This document shows, piece after piece, positions 17,386 through 26,754 of a DNA stretch of 42,883 bases. Below the pieces are notes generated by a model that was given only the letters and a program-made list of their open reading frames with translations, searched no databases and was not told the origin of the DNA. The stretch covers positions 2,703 through 45,585 of the forward strand of contig PCUD01000005.1 in the NCBI GenBank assembly GCA_002786785.1, written 5' to 3'. A program made the translations under genes and the position numbers. Source of the stretch: Ignavibacteriales bacterium CG18_big_fil_WC_8_21_14_2_50_31_20 (lineage in GTDB: Bacteria; Bacteroidota; Ignavibacteria; Ignavibacteriales; Melioribacteraceae). Every line of letters starts with the position of its first letter. Within the stretch, counting starts at the first letter, position 1.

Positions 17386-17397
17386 TTTAATCTCATA

Positions 17398-17419
17398 AAT
17401 ATATACGCATAATATATAC
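17398..17419. promoter_or_regulatory. Candidate VapB operator (direct repeat)
   Basis: AATATATAC occurs at 17398-17406 and again at 17411-17419, starting 13 bases before the vapB start codon, where toxin-antitoxin autoregulation usually acts. The AT-rich composition lowers confidence. Confidence 0.4.
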
Positions 17420-17465
17420 TTTTGTAATTCTTATGTCAAGTTATTAGCACATTTTAAATGGAAAA

Positions 17466-18305
17466 TTAGTTGATTTTCCAAAATAAATAGCTATCATATC
17501 TATTTAATGGACAACCACATTTTTTGGATGGACATTTTATTAATTCATCAGAAAATGAAAATCCTTCGTAAATATTGCCAATTTTTGTCTTAATTTGATG
17601 ACAAGGATAAATATTTCCATTTGAAAATACAACAGCTGCATTAAAACCAGCATTACAAATATTGCCTTTTTGAGCAAAACAAGAGATTTCTGATTGAGAA
17701 ATTCCAAACAAATCCAAATCATTATTAGTATAACTTTCAGGATAATTTTTGCCTCCAAAATTTCCATAAAATGGAGCAAAAGCAAAATCTATTGAATTCT
17801 CTTCAGCAAATTTGGAAATTTCTTTAATTCTATTTGTTATTTTTGGATAAGCAATAGTTTCGGAATAAATGTTAAATCCCATATTTTTTAGCAAATTGTA
17901 ATTATGAGCAAATTTATCCAATAATTTTCTTTTCAATAATTCATCGTAATGAAATGAAGCGTGAATGTGCAGAATTCTATCAGGATTTATTTCCGCAGCA
18001 AATTTTGCAATATTATTTGATATAAGATTGCTGTTAAATGAAACAAAGTGTTTTTTTGTAATTGATTTACAAACTTCAACAAAATTTGGAATTAAAGTCG
18101 GCTCGCCACCTGTAAAACTGATTTTGTAAATTTTCCCATTTTTATCCAATGTTTCAAGCAGCAAATCAATTTTTATTGAATTGACTTTTATGCTAGTATC
18201 AGTAATTTTTCCAAAACAATATTCACAATCCAAATTACAACGCTTTGTTACATCCCAATGAAGCCAAGCATCATAATTTTGATTTTTGTTTTTAAGTATT
18301 TTCAT
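17466..18305 (-). CDS. Radical SAM protein with C-terminal auxiliary cysteines (SPASM/twitch-like)
   Basis: The 279-residue enzyme has the cluster motif TKRCNLDCEYCFG (C23, C27, C30) and the SAM-binding SFTGGEPTLIP. Its C-terminal third carries extra cysteines (SCFAQKGNICNAGF, YPCHQIK, CPSKKCGCP), the pattern of SPASM/twitch domains that hold auxiliary 4Fe-4S clusters in peptide- or protein-modifying enzymes. No precursor peptide, peptidase or partner is adjacent. It lies 84 bases downstream of the cellulase gene and 80 bases upstream of vapB on the same strand. The substrate cannot be inferred. Confidence 0.87.
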   Translation of the reverse strand: MKILKNKNQNYDAWLHWDVTKRCNLDCEYCFGKITDTSIKVNSIKIDLLLETLDKNGKIYKISFTGGEPTLIPNFVEVCKSITKKHFVSFNSNLISNNIAKFAAEINPDRILHIHASFHYDELLKRKLLDKFAHNYNLLKNMGFNIYSETIAYPKITNRIKEISKFAEENSIDFAFAPFYGNFGGKNYPESYTNNDLDLFGISQSEISCFAQKGNICNAGFNAAVVFSNGNIYPCHQIKTKIGNIYEGFSFSDELIKCPSKKCGCPLNRYDSYLFWKIN

Positions 18306-18389
18306 CCACTTATAAATCTATGTTAATATCAAATGCAACTCGTAAATAACATTTTACTTGTTATATTCAATTTACATACTCATATATAA

Positions 18390-20357
18390 TTATTGAATAA
18401 TTATTTTTCTTATTGGAAGAATTTGGTTATTTGTGGTGATTCGTAAAAAATAAAAGCCACGCGCCAAATTGTTTAAATCTATCTGTGATGATTCACTTGC
18501 AATTTTTATATCTCTGACTTTTTGACCAAGTATATTGAAAACTGTTATTTCGCTATTACCTTTAATGTTGCTCATTTTAACATTCAAGTTTCCCCGCACT
18601 GGATTTGGATAGACATTAAATTCAACCAAATTATTCGTCAATTTAACTGAGTTTGGATTTTGGGCAACAAAAACAATTTTATCCAAATTAAATGGTTCTG
18701 CCGAAATAAAATTTATTCGCAGAATTTGAACCCCAAAATTTAAAGTTATAGGCACAGAAACTGACGTTAGGTTTGTCCAACTATTTGTTTTAGGAACAGT
18801 AATTGTTTCAGATAATTTATTACCAACTTTAATATTTAGTTTACCACCTCCATCAAGAGAAGCAAGAAATACATTTAAAAAATAATCCCCACTTTGTTCA
18901 ACATTTACCGTGTATTCAAGCCACTCTCCAGCAGAAATGTATGCTATTTGATAACCATCTGGTCTCGATTCTATATCCACAGATTCGTTAGGCCTGTAAG
19001 CACCCGGAATATTGTCTGCGTCTGTATCGTGAAAAGTTAAACCTTCACCACCAATGTCAAAATTTTCGGCTTCAATTGTTCCTGGAATATTAAATGGACT
19101 TCCTAAAAATGAAGAGCGTTTATTGGGGAGATAAAATTTTACTGGATATGAATAGTAATCCTCTTTATCATTAAAATTAGTTATCACTCTGTAATAATAT
19201 GTATTATTTGATTTTACGCTTGTATCATAAAATATAGTTGCGGTTGAATTAAGTTCGGCAAAGTTTACAAAATCTTCATTTCCAATTTTACGTTGTATAA
19301 TAATTCCATCAGAATCTGTAATTCTATTTTGCCAAAATATAGCTAAAGTAGTATCGTTTGATTTAATGATATTTAATCTTGTTGGTCCATCGGGATAAGT
19401 TTTGGTTAAAATATCCTTTACTCCACTCCATTTTCGAGTATCTCTTTCATAAATTCCAAAATTGCCCCCATCATCCCAAACTTGAAAAGCAATTCCTTTT
19501 GATAAAGATTCCTCTACATACGATGAATAGTGATACATTCTTGAATTATAATCGCAAGCTTTAACTGCACCAAATTCACTTATCATTACGGGAATATTAT
19601 TTATAGCCGACCATTGATAAACAGATTGAAATTGTGCCTGAAGTGCATTTCTATCAACTACTGTTCCCCACGTTCCAGTACCTTCCCCAGCAAAACTCCA
19701 TGGATCGTATGAATGAAAATAAGCCATAATGTATTTGTCATTTGGAATTGACGCAGACATCATTTGAGATGAGCCTGTGTAATCATTTCCAGAATAAATT
19801 AAAATTCTTGTTGGATTAGTTTTTCTAATTATTGGAATTAATCTTGAATTTAAGTCATCAACTTCTGCGGTAGTCATTCCAAAAGGTTCGTTGATTATTT
19901 CAAAAAAGAGTTTTTCCGATTTATCCTTAAATCGTGTTGCCACTTGACTCCAGATGCTATCAAAACGTGCTTTATACGTTGCATTTGAATAATTTTGCTT
20001 TAACCAATCTTCGTGATGTGCATTTACAATTATGTATAAATCTCTTTTTAGTCCCCAATCAATAATTTGTTCAACCCTAGAAAACCAAGTTTCATTAATG
20101 TTAAAAGGAGCAGAAGTTGCTGTATGCTTATCCCAACGAACTGGAATGCGGATGCATGTAAAGCCAGCTTCTTTATAATCATCAAAATAATACTCTTGAA
20201 GAAAACCATTATTCCATTCACCTTCGTTTGGTGGTTCTAAAGTATTCCCAATATTAATGCCTCTATTAATTTCTTTAATTGCATCTTGGGGTTTTAATTG
20301 TGCTAACAATGGGATGTAAATAATTGAAATGAATAGAATTAATAGTTTCAACTTCAT
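18390..20357 (-). CDS. Secreted modular cellulase: GH5, Fn3-like, CBM6-like, type IX sorting domain
   Basis: The 655-residue enzyme begins with a signal peptide ending LLAQ. Residues about 25-330 are a glycoside hydrolase family 5 domain (GINIGNTLEPPNEGEW; acid/base Glu in FFEIINEPFG; nucleophile Glu in MISEFGAV), an endo-beta-1,4-glucanase fold. An Fn3-like linker (about 340-425), a CBM6-like carbohydrate-binding module (about 430-570, IEAENFDIGGEG, GEWLEYTVNV) and a C-terminal sorting domain (FNVYPNPVRGNLNV, GQKVRDI, GFYFLRITT) follow. The last directs export by the type IX system and surface attachment. This is the clearest phylum-level marker in the window. Confidence 0.95.
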   Translation of the reverse strand: MKLKLLILFISIIYIPLLAQLKPQDAIKEINRGINIGNTLEPPNEGEWNNGFLQEYYFDDYKEAGFTCIRIPVRWDKHTATSAPFNINETWFSRVEQIIDWGLKRDLYIIVNAHHEDWLKQNYSNATYKARFDSIWSQVATRFKDKSEKLFFEIINEPFGMTTAEVDDLNSRLIPIIRKTNPTRILIYSGNDYTGSSQMMSASIPNDKYIMAYFHSYDPWSFAGEGTGTWGTVVDRNALQAQFQSVYQWSAINNIPVMISEFGAVKACDYNSRMYHYSSYVEESLSKGIAFQVWDDGGNFGIYERDTRKWSGVKDILTKTYPDGPTRLNIIKSNDTTLAIFWQNRITDSDGIIIQRKIGNEDFVNFAELNSTATIFYDTSVKSNNTYYYRVITNFNDKEDYYSYPVKFYLPNKRSSFLGSPFNIPGTIEAENFDIGGEGLTFHDTDADNIPGAYRPNESVDIESRPDGYQIAYISAGEWLEYTVNVEQSGDYFLNVFLASLDGGGKLNIKVGNKLSETITVPKTNSWTNLTSVSVPITLNFGVQILRINFISAEPFNLDKIVFVAQNPNSVKLTNNLVEFNVYPNPVRGNLNVKMSNIKGNSEITVFNILGQKVRDIKIASESSQIDLNNLARGFYFLRITTNNQILPIRKIIIQ

Positions 20358-20611
20358 AAATATTCCATAAAATTAAATAATGGTTACAATGCAGAAATTG
20401 TACCAAAAAATATTCTTATAATTTTATATAAAATGATAAGTTAGGAGAAGTAAAAATTTTTTTTCAGTTGAAATAATAATAGATTATTATCAGAATAATA
20501 ACCCATTGTTTCCAAAACAATTTTGGATTAAATTAATTTTATTAAACAGAATAGTTTGATTTACTAATCAGATAGAATATATTTATATTTTAATTAATTG
20601 ATTATTAGTAT

Positions 20612-21430
20612 ATGGTAGAAAGCATAGTTACAGTTTTACTCATAGGTTTTGTTGCTGGCTTTATTTTTTCAATGCCAATTGCTGGTCCTATTAGCATTCT
20701 TATAACATCCAATGCACTAAAGGGCAACAGACGCTTTTGTATAAGAACCGCACTTGGCGCTACAATAGTAGAGTTTGTTTTTGTCTTGGTTGCAGTTTTT
20801 GGTATGACCATTATTTTCTCAGCTTATAGTTCAATAATTCCCTATCTATTAATAATTGGCTCAATATTTCTTTTTTTTGTTGGAATTAAGATATTTTCGA
20901 GCAAACTAAAATTAGAGGATTTTAACGAAACAACAGAGGATATAGATATTGTAAAAGCAGAAGATAGAGGTGGATTACGAACTGGTATAATTATTAACCT
21001 AACAAATCCTTCTCTCTTTTTCGGAATTTTAGCGTCCTCTTTTCTTATACTTTCATTTGCCTCATCTATCGGCTTAAACACAGGTGGATTAGATCTTTTA
21101 GTTCAAGAGAATCTTACTTCAATTCAAGAAATAACTGGTGATGCAATAAAAGGAATCGATTCGACATTTATTGACTCAAACAATGAGTCAAACAACGTGG
21201 TGCATTCTACATACACACTTTTGCTTAGTATAGTTTATGCATTTTCTTTGGCTTCTGGTGGATTTGTTTGGCTTTATATTTTAATGCTCTTACTTATTAA
21301 ATATAGAACTATTATTAAAATGAATTATTTAAATTGGATAATTCGTAGTTTAAGTTTTACCCTGTTTGCCATTAGTCTTTATCTAGTATACACAGCTATT
21401 AAAATAATAATTGTTCAAATAACTATTTAA
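20612..21430 (+). CDS. LysE-like multi-pass membrane exporter
   Basis: The 272-residue protein has about six hydrophobic helices. The first ends in FSMPIAGPISILITSNALKG, like the Px-GP motif of LysE/RhtB amino-acid exporters, and LRTGIIINLTNPSLFFGILASSF resembles the second conserved block. A poorly conserved soluble loop (about residues 155-195) interrupts the second half and is longer than in LysE. It precedes the aminotransferase gene by 77 bases, so it may export or flip a product of that cluster. The substrate is unknown. Confidence 0.75.
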   Translation: MVESIVTVLLIGFVAGFIFSMPIAGPISILITSNALKGNRRFCIRTALGATIVEFVFVLVAVFGMTIIFSAYSSIIPYLLIIGSIFLFFVGIKIFSSKLKLEDFNETTEDIDIVKAEDRGGLRTGIIINLTNPSLFFGILASSFLILSFASSIGLNTGGLDLLVQENLTSIQEITGDAIKGIDSTFIDSNNESNNVVHSTYTLLLSIVYAFSLASGGFVWLYILMLLLIKYRTIIKMNYLNWIIRSLSFTLFAISLYLVYTAIKIIIVQITI

Positions 21431-21507
21431 TTAAACTTTTCTTTGTAATAAAATAATTCTTTATTTTTACTCTTTAAATTATTTAAATACTTAACTAAAG
21501 GCTTAAT

Positions 21508-22545
21508 GTGGAAACAGTGTATCTTGATAGGAATGAAAACAATTATGGCCCATCACAAGAATGCCAAGATGTATTAAAAACAGCAACTCCAGATTTATTT
21601 TATATGTATTCAACAGCCTACAAAGAAGGATATAAAAGTTTATTATCCAACAGACTTGCAAATGAATTTAGAATTACTGAAGATCGAGTTCTGTTAGGAT
21701 ATGGAGCGGAAGATTTACTGAAACAAGTTGTTCAAACATATCTAAATAGAAAAAGGAAAAAACTATTAATCCCCGACCATTCTTGGTGGTATTACAAAGA
21801 AATATCAAACGAAGTTAAAGGTACAAGTATTGAATATCCAATTGTAGAAGGCAAAGATTCTTACGAATATGATATTAATAAACTTATGGAAATATATGAA
21901 AACGAAAATCCAGAAGTCGTTTTTCTAGCTTCTCCAAATAATCCCACAGGAAACTCTATATCAGATGAGCAATTAACTTATGTGCTTGATAAAATGGAAA
22001 ATTCAATTGTTGTGCTTGATGAAGCTTATTGGTTTAGCAACAACAATAGCAAAGCTACGGCACTTGTAAACAAATATCCAAACCTAATAATTATTAGAAC
22101 TTTTTCGAAACTATACGCCCTTGCGGGTATTCGTATTGGTTATGCATTAGTTGGTGCTGGATTAAAACGGATTAAAAAATTATCAAACCGTTATCTTGGC
22201 TATAGTAGAATTTCAGAAAAAATTGCAATTGCTGCAATGGACTCTGTAAATTATTATAACGATATAGCAAAAAAAATGACTGACGATAGAGAGCTTTATT
22301 TTACTGAATTAAATAAAATTGATGGCTTAAAGGCTTATAAATCTGATGCAAATTTTGTTTTAGTTAAAGTTCCAAAAGAATCTATGAATAAATTAAAAGA
22401 GTTTCTTTTAAAAAAAGGATTGGTTGTTAAATTTATGAATGAGAAATTAGTAAACTCTCATTTACGAATTTCACTAGGAACACAAGAGCAAAATAGGCGT
22501 GTAATTAATGCAATTACAGAATTTTATAAAACTTATAGTTCATGA
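21508..22545 (+). CDS. HisC-like PLP-dependent aminotransferase or decarboxylase
   Basis: The 345-residue fold-type I enzyme starts at GTG 21508. LDRNENNYGPS, LASPNNPTGN, VVLDEAYW and RTFSKLYALAGIRIGYAL (Schiff-base Lys in FSK) place it in the HisC/CobD group; LRISLGTQEQNRRVI supplies the substrate-carboxylate Arg. No other histidine genes are nearby. It overlaps the CDP-alcohol phosphatidyltransferase gene by 4 bases (ATGA) and is followed by a nucleotidyltransferase, so a role in making an amino-alcohol phosphate or similar headgroup precursor is more likely than histidine synthesis. CobD-like members decarboxylate phosphothreonine or phosphoserine. That function is inference. Confidence 0.88.
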   Translation: METVYLDRNENNYGPSQECQDVLKTATPDLFYMYSTAYKEGYKSLLSNRLANEFRITEDRVLLGYGAEDLLKQVVQTYLNRKRKKLLIPDHSWWYYKEISNEVKGTSIEYPIVEGKDSYEYDINKLMEIYENENPEVVFLASPNNPTGNSISDEQLTYVLDKMENSIVVLDEAYWFSNNNSKATALVNKYPNLIIIRTFSKLYALAGIRIGYALVGAGLKRIKKLSNRYLGYSRISEKIAIAAMDSVNYYNDIAKKMTDDRELYFTELNKIDGLKAYKSDANFVLVKVPKESMNKLKEFLLKKGLVVKFMNEKLVNSHLRISLGTQEQNRRVINAITEFYKTYSS

Positions 22546-23420
22546 GCTGGTTTCAAGAATATAAATCCTCGCTAAAATTAATTGAGGTTGAAGAGGTGTT
22601 AGATTTATTTTTCTACCGTCCTCTTGCATTTGTTTTTGTAAAGACAATTTACAAAACAAATATAACACCCAATCAAATTACAACAATTGCTTTAATTGTT
22701 GGAATGATTGGAGGCGTGTTTTACTTTTTCAATACCCATATTGCAATTACTATAGGTGCCATTTTATTAATTATATACGATGTGCTTGATTGCAGCGATG
22801 GTATGGTTGCACGTCTTAAAAAAAACGGAACGTTTTTTGGCAGAATCCTTGATGGAATTGCAGATTATTTTGTTACAGTTACTGTTTATCTCGGTATTGG
22901 ATTTGGTTTTGCAAGTAATTCCGGAAACCCACTGTTTTATTGGATGCTTCTTGGTTTAGCTGGAGCAAGTAATATTATTCATGCCATTACACTTGATTAT
23001 TACAGAAATAAATTTTTAGATTTTGCATTTCACCGCAATTCCACTCTTGGCGAAAATTTGGATGAATTTGAATTAGAGTTAGCTAAAATAAAAAAAAATG
23101 GTGGTAAATATTTTCAAAGAATAATTATTTGGATTTACTTAAAATACTCCGCTTTACAAGTTAATGCTTCATCAAAAAATACAAAAATTAGCAAACCCAA
23201 TTACAACAAAGAGGATTACTTAAAAAAGAACAAACAAATTATCCATTTTTGGACATATCTTGGTCCAACAACTGAATTAACTTTGATTATAATTACATCA
23301 TTTTTTAACAGACTTGATTTATTTATGTGGACAATGATTGTTATTGCTAATTTTTATGCTCTTACACTTTTGATAATTCAAACCAACATTAACAAAAACA
23401 TAAAACTAGACGAGATTTAA
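22542..23420 (+). CDS. CDP-alcohol phosphatidyltransferase family membrane enzyme
   Basis: This 292-residue integral membrane protein carries the full active-site signature DCSDGMVARLKKNGTFFGRI with LDGIADY following (pattern D-x2-DG-x2-AR-x8-G-x3-D-x3-D). Such enzymes exchange CMP for an alcohol, making phospholipids or related phosphodiesters. An extended cytosolic loop (about residues 160-230) exceeds the family minimum. It overlaps the upstream PLP enzyme by 4 bases and the downstream nucleotidyltransferase by one, a strict three-gene unit in which the nucleotidyltransferase could supply the CDP-activated alcohol. Confidence 0.93.
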   Translation: MSWFQEYKSSLKLIEVEEVLDLFFYRPLAFVFVKTIYKTNITPNQITTIALIVGMIGGVFYFFNTHIAITIGAILLIIYDVLDCSDGMVARLKKNGTFFGRILDGIADYFVTVTVYLGIGFGFASNSGNPLFYWMLLGLAGASNIIHAITLDYYRNKFLDFAFHRNSTLGENLDEFELELAKIKKNGGKYFQRIIIWIYLKYSALQVNASSKNTKISKPNYNKEDYLKKNKQIIHFWTYLGPTTELTLIIITSFFNRLDLFMWTMIVIANFYALTLLIIQTNINKNIKLDEI

Positions 23421-24151
23421 TGAAGGCTGTTATACTTGCTGCTGGTGTGGCTTCTCGATTAAGACCACTTACAAACAATATTCCAAAATGCTTATTAAAA
23501 GTGGGCGATAAGTCAATACTTGAAAGAACAATTGATAACTTGGTTAAAAATAAAATAAGTGAAATAATTGTGGTTACTGGATTTTTGAGAGAAATGATTG
23601 TGGATTTTCTGACTCAAAAGTACCCAAAACTTAAATTCACTTTTATTTTTAACGAAAAGTATGATTCAACAAATAATATTTATTCCCTTTGGCTAGCTAA
23701 ATCTGAAATGCTTGGTTATGAAATGCTGCTAATGGATAGTGATATTATTTTTGACAGCAGAATTATTGGTCAGTTAATTTCTTCGGAATATGAAAATAAT
23801 TTAGCATTACGTTCATCAGAAAATTTGAGCGAGGAAGAAATTAAATGTCTATTAAATAATGATGGCAGCATAAAAGAAATTGGAAAATTAATAAATCCGG
23901 AAGAAGCAGTTGGTGAATCTATTGGGATTGAAAAATTTTCTAAAGAATTGGTTCTTCGATTATATACAATTTTAGATAGAAAAATATTAGATGAAAAGGA
24001 AGTAAATATTTTTTACGAAGCAGCCTTTCAAGATACCATGAATAGTGGAGCAAAAATATTTCCAGTAGATGTAAAAGAATATAAATGTATGGAAATTGAT
24101 ACAATTGAGGATTTTGAAATTGCAGCTCAAGTTGCAAAAAAAATGATGTAA
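23420..24151 (+). CDS. Sugar- or choline-phosphate nucleotidyltransferase family protein
   Basis: This 243-residue protein has a GT-A-like NTP-transferase fold. MKAVILAAGVASRLRPLT and PKCLLKVGDKS form the nucleotide-binding loop; NNIYSLWLAKSEM, LLMDSDIIFD and the C-terminal ECKCMEIDT-like EYKCMEIDTIEDF are typical of LicC-like (CTP:phosphocholine) and PntC-like cytidylyltransferases. It probably charges a small phosphorylated or phosphonate alcohol with CMP for the adjacent transferase. Its stop directly abuts the convergent UPF0126 gene. Confidence 0.9.
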   Translation: MKAVILAAGVASRLRPLTNNIPKCLLKVGDKSILERTIDNLVKNKISEIIVVTGFLREMIVDFLTQKYPKLKFTFIFNEKYDSTNNIYSLWLAKSEMLGYEMLLMDSDIIFDSRIIGQLISSEYENNLALRSSENLSEEEIKCLLNNDGSIKEIGKLINPEEAVGESIGIEKFSKELVLRLYTILDRKILDEKEVNIFYEAAFQDTMNSGAKIFPVDVKEYKCMEIDTIEDFEIAAQVAKKMM

Positions 24152-24760
24152 TTATTCCTTTCTGTAATCAAATCGTGGGAGAGATAATTTTTTCTTCAAG
24201 GCAAAAAGTCTTAATCCAAATCCTAAAAGGACACTTAAAACCATTCCCAAATTAGTGGAAATATTTAGTGATTCAGATATATAAAATAAAATTCCACTTA
24301 AAAGTGCAATTGTTGCATAAAGTTCCTTTCTAAATATAAGTGGCATTTCATTACTCAATACATCACGTGTAATTCCACCAGCTACTCCGCTAAGCATTCC
24401 CATTATAATTGATATCCAAGCACCATGTCCCAACATTATTGATTTCTGAACACCAAGAACTGCAAAAAGCGTAAGTCCAAAGGCATCTGCAACAACAAGA
24501 ACTTTATACGGGAATTTAATTTTATTAGAAATAAGCAGTGTTATAAAACTTATTACTATTGATAGAATTATGTATGTAGGATTTATAACCCAAAAAACTG
24601 GTGTGGAACCAAGCAGAAGATCTCTAAGAGTTCCTCCACCAAGTGCAGTTACAATTCCCAAAATAATAGCACCAAACGGATCCATCTGTTTTTTACCGGC
24701 AGCCAAAACTCCCGAAATTGCAAATACTGAAACACCAAATAAATCAAGCCAATAAAGCAT
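24152..24760 (-). CDS. Trimeric intracellular cation (TRIC, UPF0126) channel family protein
   Basis: This 202-residue seven-helix membrane protein is built of two inverted repeats, each ending in a glycine-rich kink: GGGTLRDLLLG and GVAGGITRDVL, the hallmark of prokaryotic TRIC channels. LDLFGVSVFAISGVLAAGKKQMDPFG is the usual opening. TRIC proteins conduct monovalent cations as trimers. It is downstream of, and in the same direction as, the AI-2E family transporter gene, 22 bases apart. Confidence 0.93.
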   Translation of the reverse strand: MLYWLDLFGVSVFAISGVLAAGKKQMDPFGAIILGIVTALGGGTLRDLLLGSTPVFWVINPTYIILSIVISFITLLISNKIKFPYKVLVVADAFGLTLFAVLGVQKSIMLGHGAWISIIMGMLSGVAGGITRDVLSNEMPLIFRKELYATIALLSGILFYISESLNISTNLGMVLSVLLGFGLRLFALKKKLSLPRFDYRKE

Positions 24761-24782
24761 ATTTAAACAACTTTTAATAACG

Positions 24783-26042
24783 TTAATATATTATGTAATA
24801 TGCTTTCGCCTGTCTATAAACAGTTGAAATAACAACTTTAAATATTACAATTGTTGGAATAGCAAGAAGCATCCCCCAAAATCCAGCAATAATTGAACCG
24901 CCAGTAACCCCAATAACCACAACCAATGGATGAAGATTAACAGCTTTGCCTAAAACTAGTGGTTGAAAAACAGCATTATCTAAAAATTGAGCCAATGAAA
25001 CGACAATTAAAACTCCAAGAACTGCGTTATCTGGTAAAAAAGGTAAAATGGGATCAATACCTTCAACAATCATAGCATATAAAATTCCCGTTCCTAATCC
25101 AATGATTGGACCTAGGAATGGAATTGCATTTGATATACCTGCAATTATTCCAATTAGCAAAGCTGCTTGAATTTTAAAACCAATAAATAATAATCCAAGA
25201 AAAATTGTTAATCCAACTAATGATGATTGTAAAAGAGTTCCACGTAAATAATTTCCTATTGCTTTATCAACATTGGCAAAAGTTGCAAAAGCCATTTCAA
25301 AATATCTATTTGGAATAATTCCAAGAAAAAAACTTTTAATTTCACCTTCATCAACTAATATAAAAATAAAAATGAATGGAAGAATAATCCATGTTGATAC
25401 TGCATTTAAAAATAAAGCAATTTTAGAATTGGCCTTAAAATTTGAATTATCAGAAGATGTATTTTTAGTACTCGTTGCATCTTCTAATTTAGGTGCTGGC
25501 AAAATAGGGTGTTTTAAGTTTTCAACGTAAAAAAACAGAATCCGTTCAGATACCAATGAGCTATCTATATAATTTTGGAATTCAGTAACTTCCATTTCGT
25601 TTAATGCTAAAAACGAAGTTACACTTTGGAAAATTTGGTAGAGTTCATCACCAACTAAATTATCAATAATATTTCCTTCGCTAGAGTAATCCTCTTTACC
25701 AAGAAATGCCAAAAAATTTTCGTCTAATTTATATTGAAGTTGTATTCTTAATTCCAAATTTTCTTTTTCATTAGGAATTGCAGATACTACCTTTTGCCCA
25801 ATTACAAATACTACAAAAGACAAAACACCTAAAAGAATAATTATAGCAGCACTTTTAGGAATGCCCTTTCTTTTTAAATAATTTATACCTGGCAATGAGA
25901 TATATGCTGCTAAAATTCCCATAAATATAGGTAAAATTAAATTTTGCAAAACTATTAAAAGGTAGCCCAAAACTATAGCCAAAAAAAGGAACAATGAAAA
26001 ATAGAAGATTCTTGATCTATTTAATCGATCATTGTTTATCAT
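24783..26042 (-). CDS. AI-2E family transporter/permease
   Basis: This 419-residue polytopic protein shows the family layout: N-terminal helix pair, a long extracytoplasmic region (about residues 85-205), then five helices with IGNYLRGTLLQSSLVGL, AGISNAIPFLGPIIG and VVVIGVTGGSIIAGFWGMLLAIP. Despite the name, members include Na+/H+ antiporters and lipid-related permeases. Its start overlaps the cNMP-binding protein gene by 14 bases, so the two are translationally coupled and may work together. Confidence 0.92.
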   Translation of the reverse strand: MINNDRLNRSRIFYFSLFLFLAIVLGYLLIVLQNLILPIFMGILAAYISLPGINYLKRKGIPKSAAIIILLGVLSFVVFVIGQKVVSAIPNEKENLELRIQLQYKLDENFLAFLGKEDYSSEGNIIDNLVGDELYQIFQSVTSFLALNEMEVTEFQNYIDSSLVSERILFFYVENLKHPILPAPKLEDATSTKNTSSDNSNFKANSKIALFLNAVSTWIILPFIFIFILVDEGEIKSFFLGIIPNRYFEMAFATFANVDKAIGNYLRGTLLQSSLVGLTIFLGLLFIGFKIQAALLIGIIAGISNAIPFLGPIIGLGTGILYAMIVEGIDPILPFLPDNAVLGVLIVVSLAQFLDNAVFQPLVLGKAVNLHPLVVVIGVTGGSIIAGFWGMLLAIPTIVIFKVVISTVYRQAKAYYIIY

Positions 26043-26586
26043 TTAACAATCCTTTTAGTTTATTAATTTCATTTTCCATTTGCATAACATGAGTGGTTGT
26101 AGTCTTTAAACGCTGTCCCGTAATAATTGCAAGATGCATCATTATTTTCCCACCAATATCTGGATGGGTTTTGAGGAGATTATTTAAATCCTCTCTAAAT
26201 ATTGCAATTGCTCTTGTAGGTTTAGAAACTAGTGCCCCAGCAGATCGTGGGGAACTATCCAATAATGCTAACTCTCCTAAAATATCACCATTTTGAAAAA
26301 CAGCAATTTCAATAAACTCATTTGCGTCATTCTTTTTTACAATTTTAACTTCACCTTCTTTTATTATGAACATTGCAGCGCCAGGTTGCCCTGCTTCAAA
26401 AATAAATTCGTTAATCTCATAAGTTCGCTCATAAGCAAATTTTGAAATTATTTTCAATTCACGCCTACTTAAATCACTAAGAAGCGGAATTTTTTTTAGA
26501 ATATCAACAACAGATTTACTTTGACTGGTAAATAGTTCTCTGCTAAAATCCTTCCAAAGACTTTTGGTTTTTATAATATCTTCCAT
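26029..26586 (-). CDS. Cyclic-nucleotide-binding domain protein
   Basis: The 185-residue protein contains one cNMP-binding beta-roll (about residues 30-150: EFIFEAGQPGAAMFIIKEGEV, phosphate-binding cassette GELALLDSSPRSAGA) and a C-terminal coiled coil. There is no DNA-binding or enzyme domain, so it is not a Crp-type regulator; it may sense cAMP/cGMP or have lost ligand binding and gate the permease encoded 14 bases into its 3' end. Confidence 0.9.
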   Translation of the reverse strand: MEDIIKTKSLWKDFSRELFTSQSKSVVDILKKIPLLSDLSRRELKIISKFAYERTYEINEFIFEAGQPGAAMFIIKEGEVKIVKKNDANEFIEIAVFQNGDILGELALLDSSPRSAGALVSKPTRAIAIFREDLNNLLKTHPDIGGKIMMHLAIITGQRLKTTTTHVMQMENEINKLKGLLNDKQ

Positions 26587-26754
26587 AAAATTCTTCTTTT
26601 AGAAATAATAAATTATTTTGATAATGGACAATATAAGAGATATTTATTAAAAATATAATATTAATTTAACCAAAAGGTAATTAATATTTTTTTGTAGAAA
26701 TAGATTTGAATATTAAATTTGTAAGTAAAATCTATACTTTTTGAAAGGATAAAA

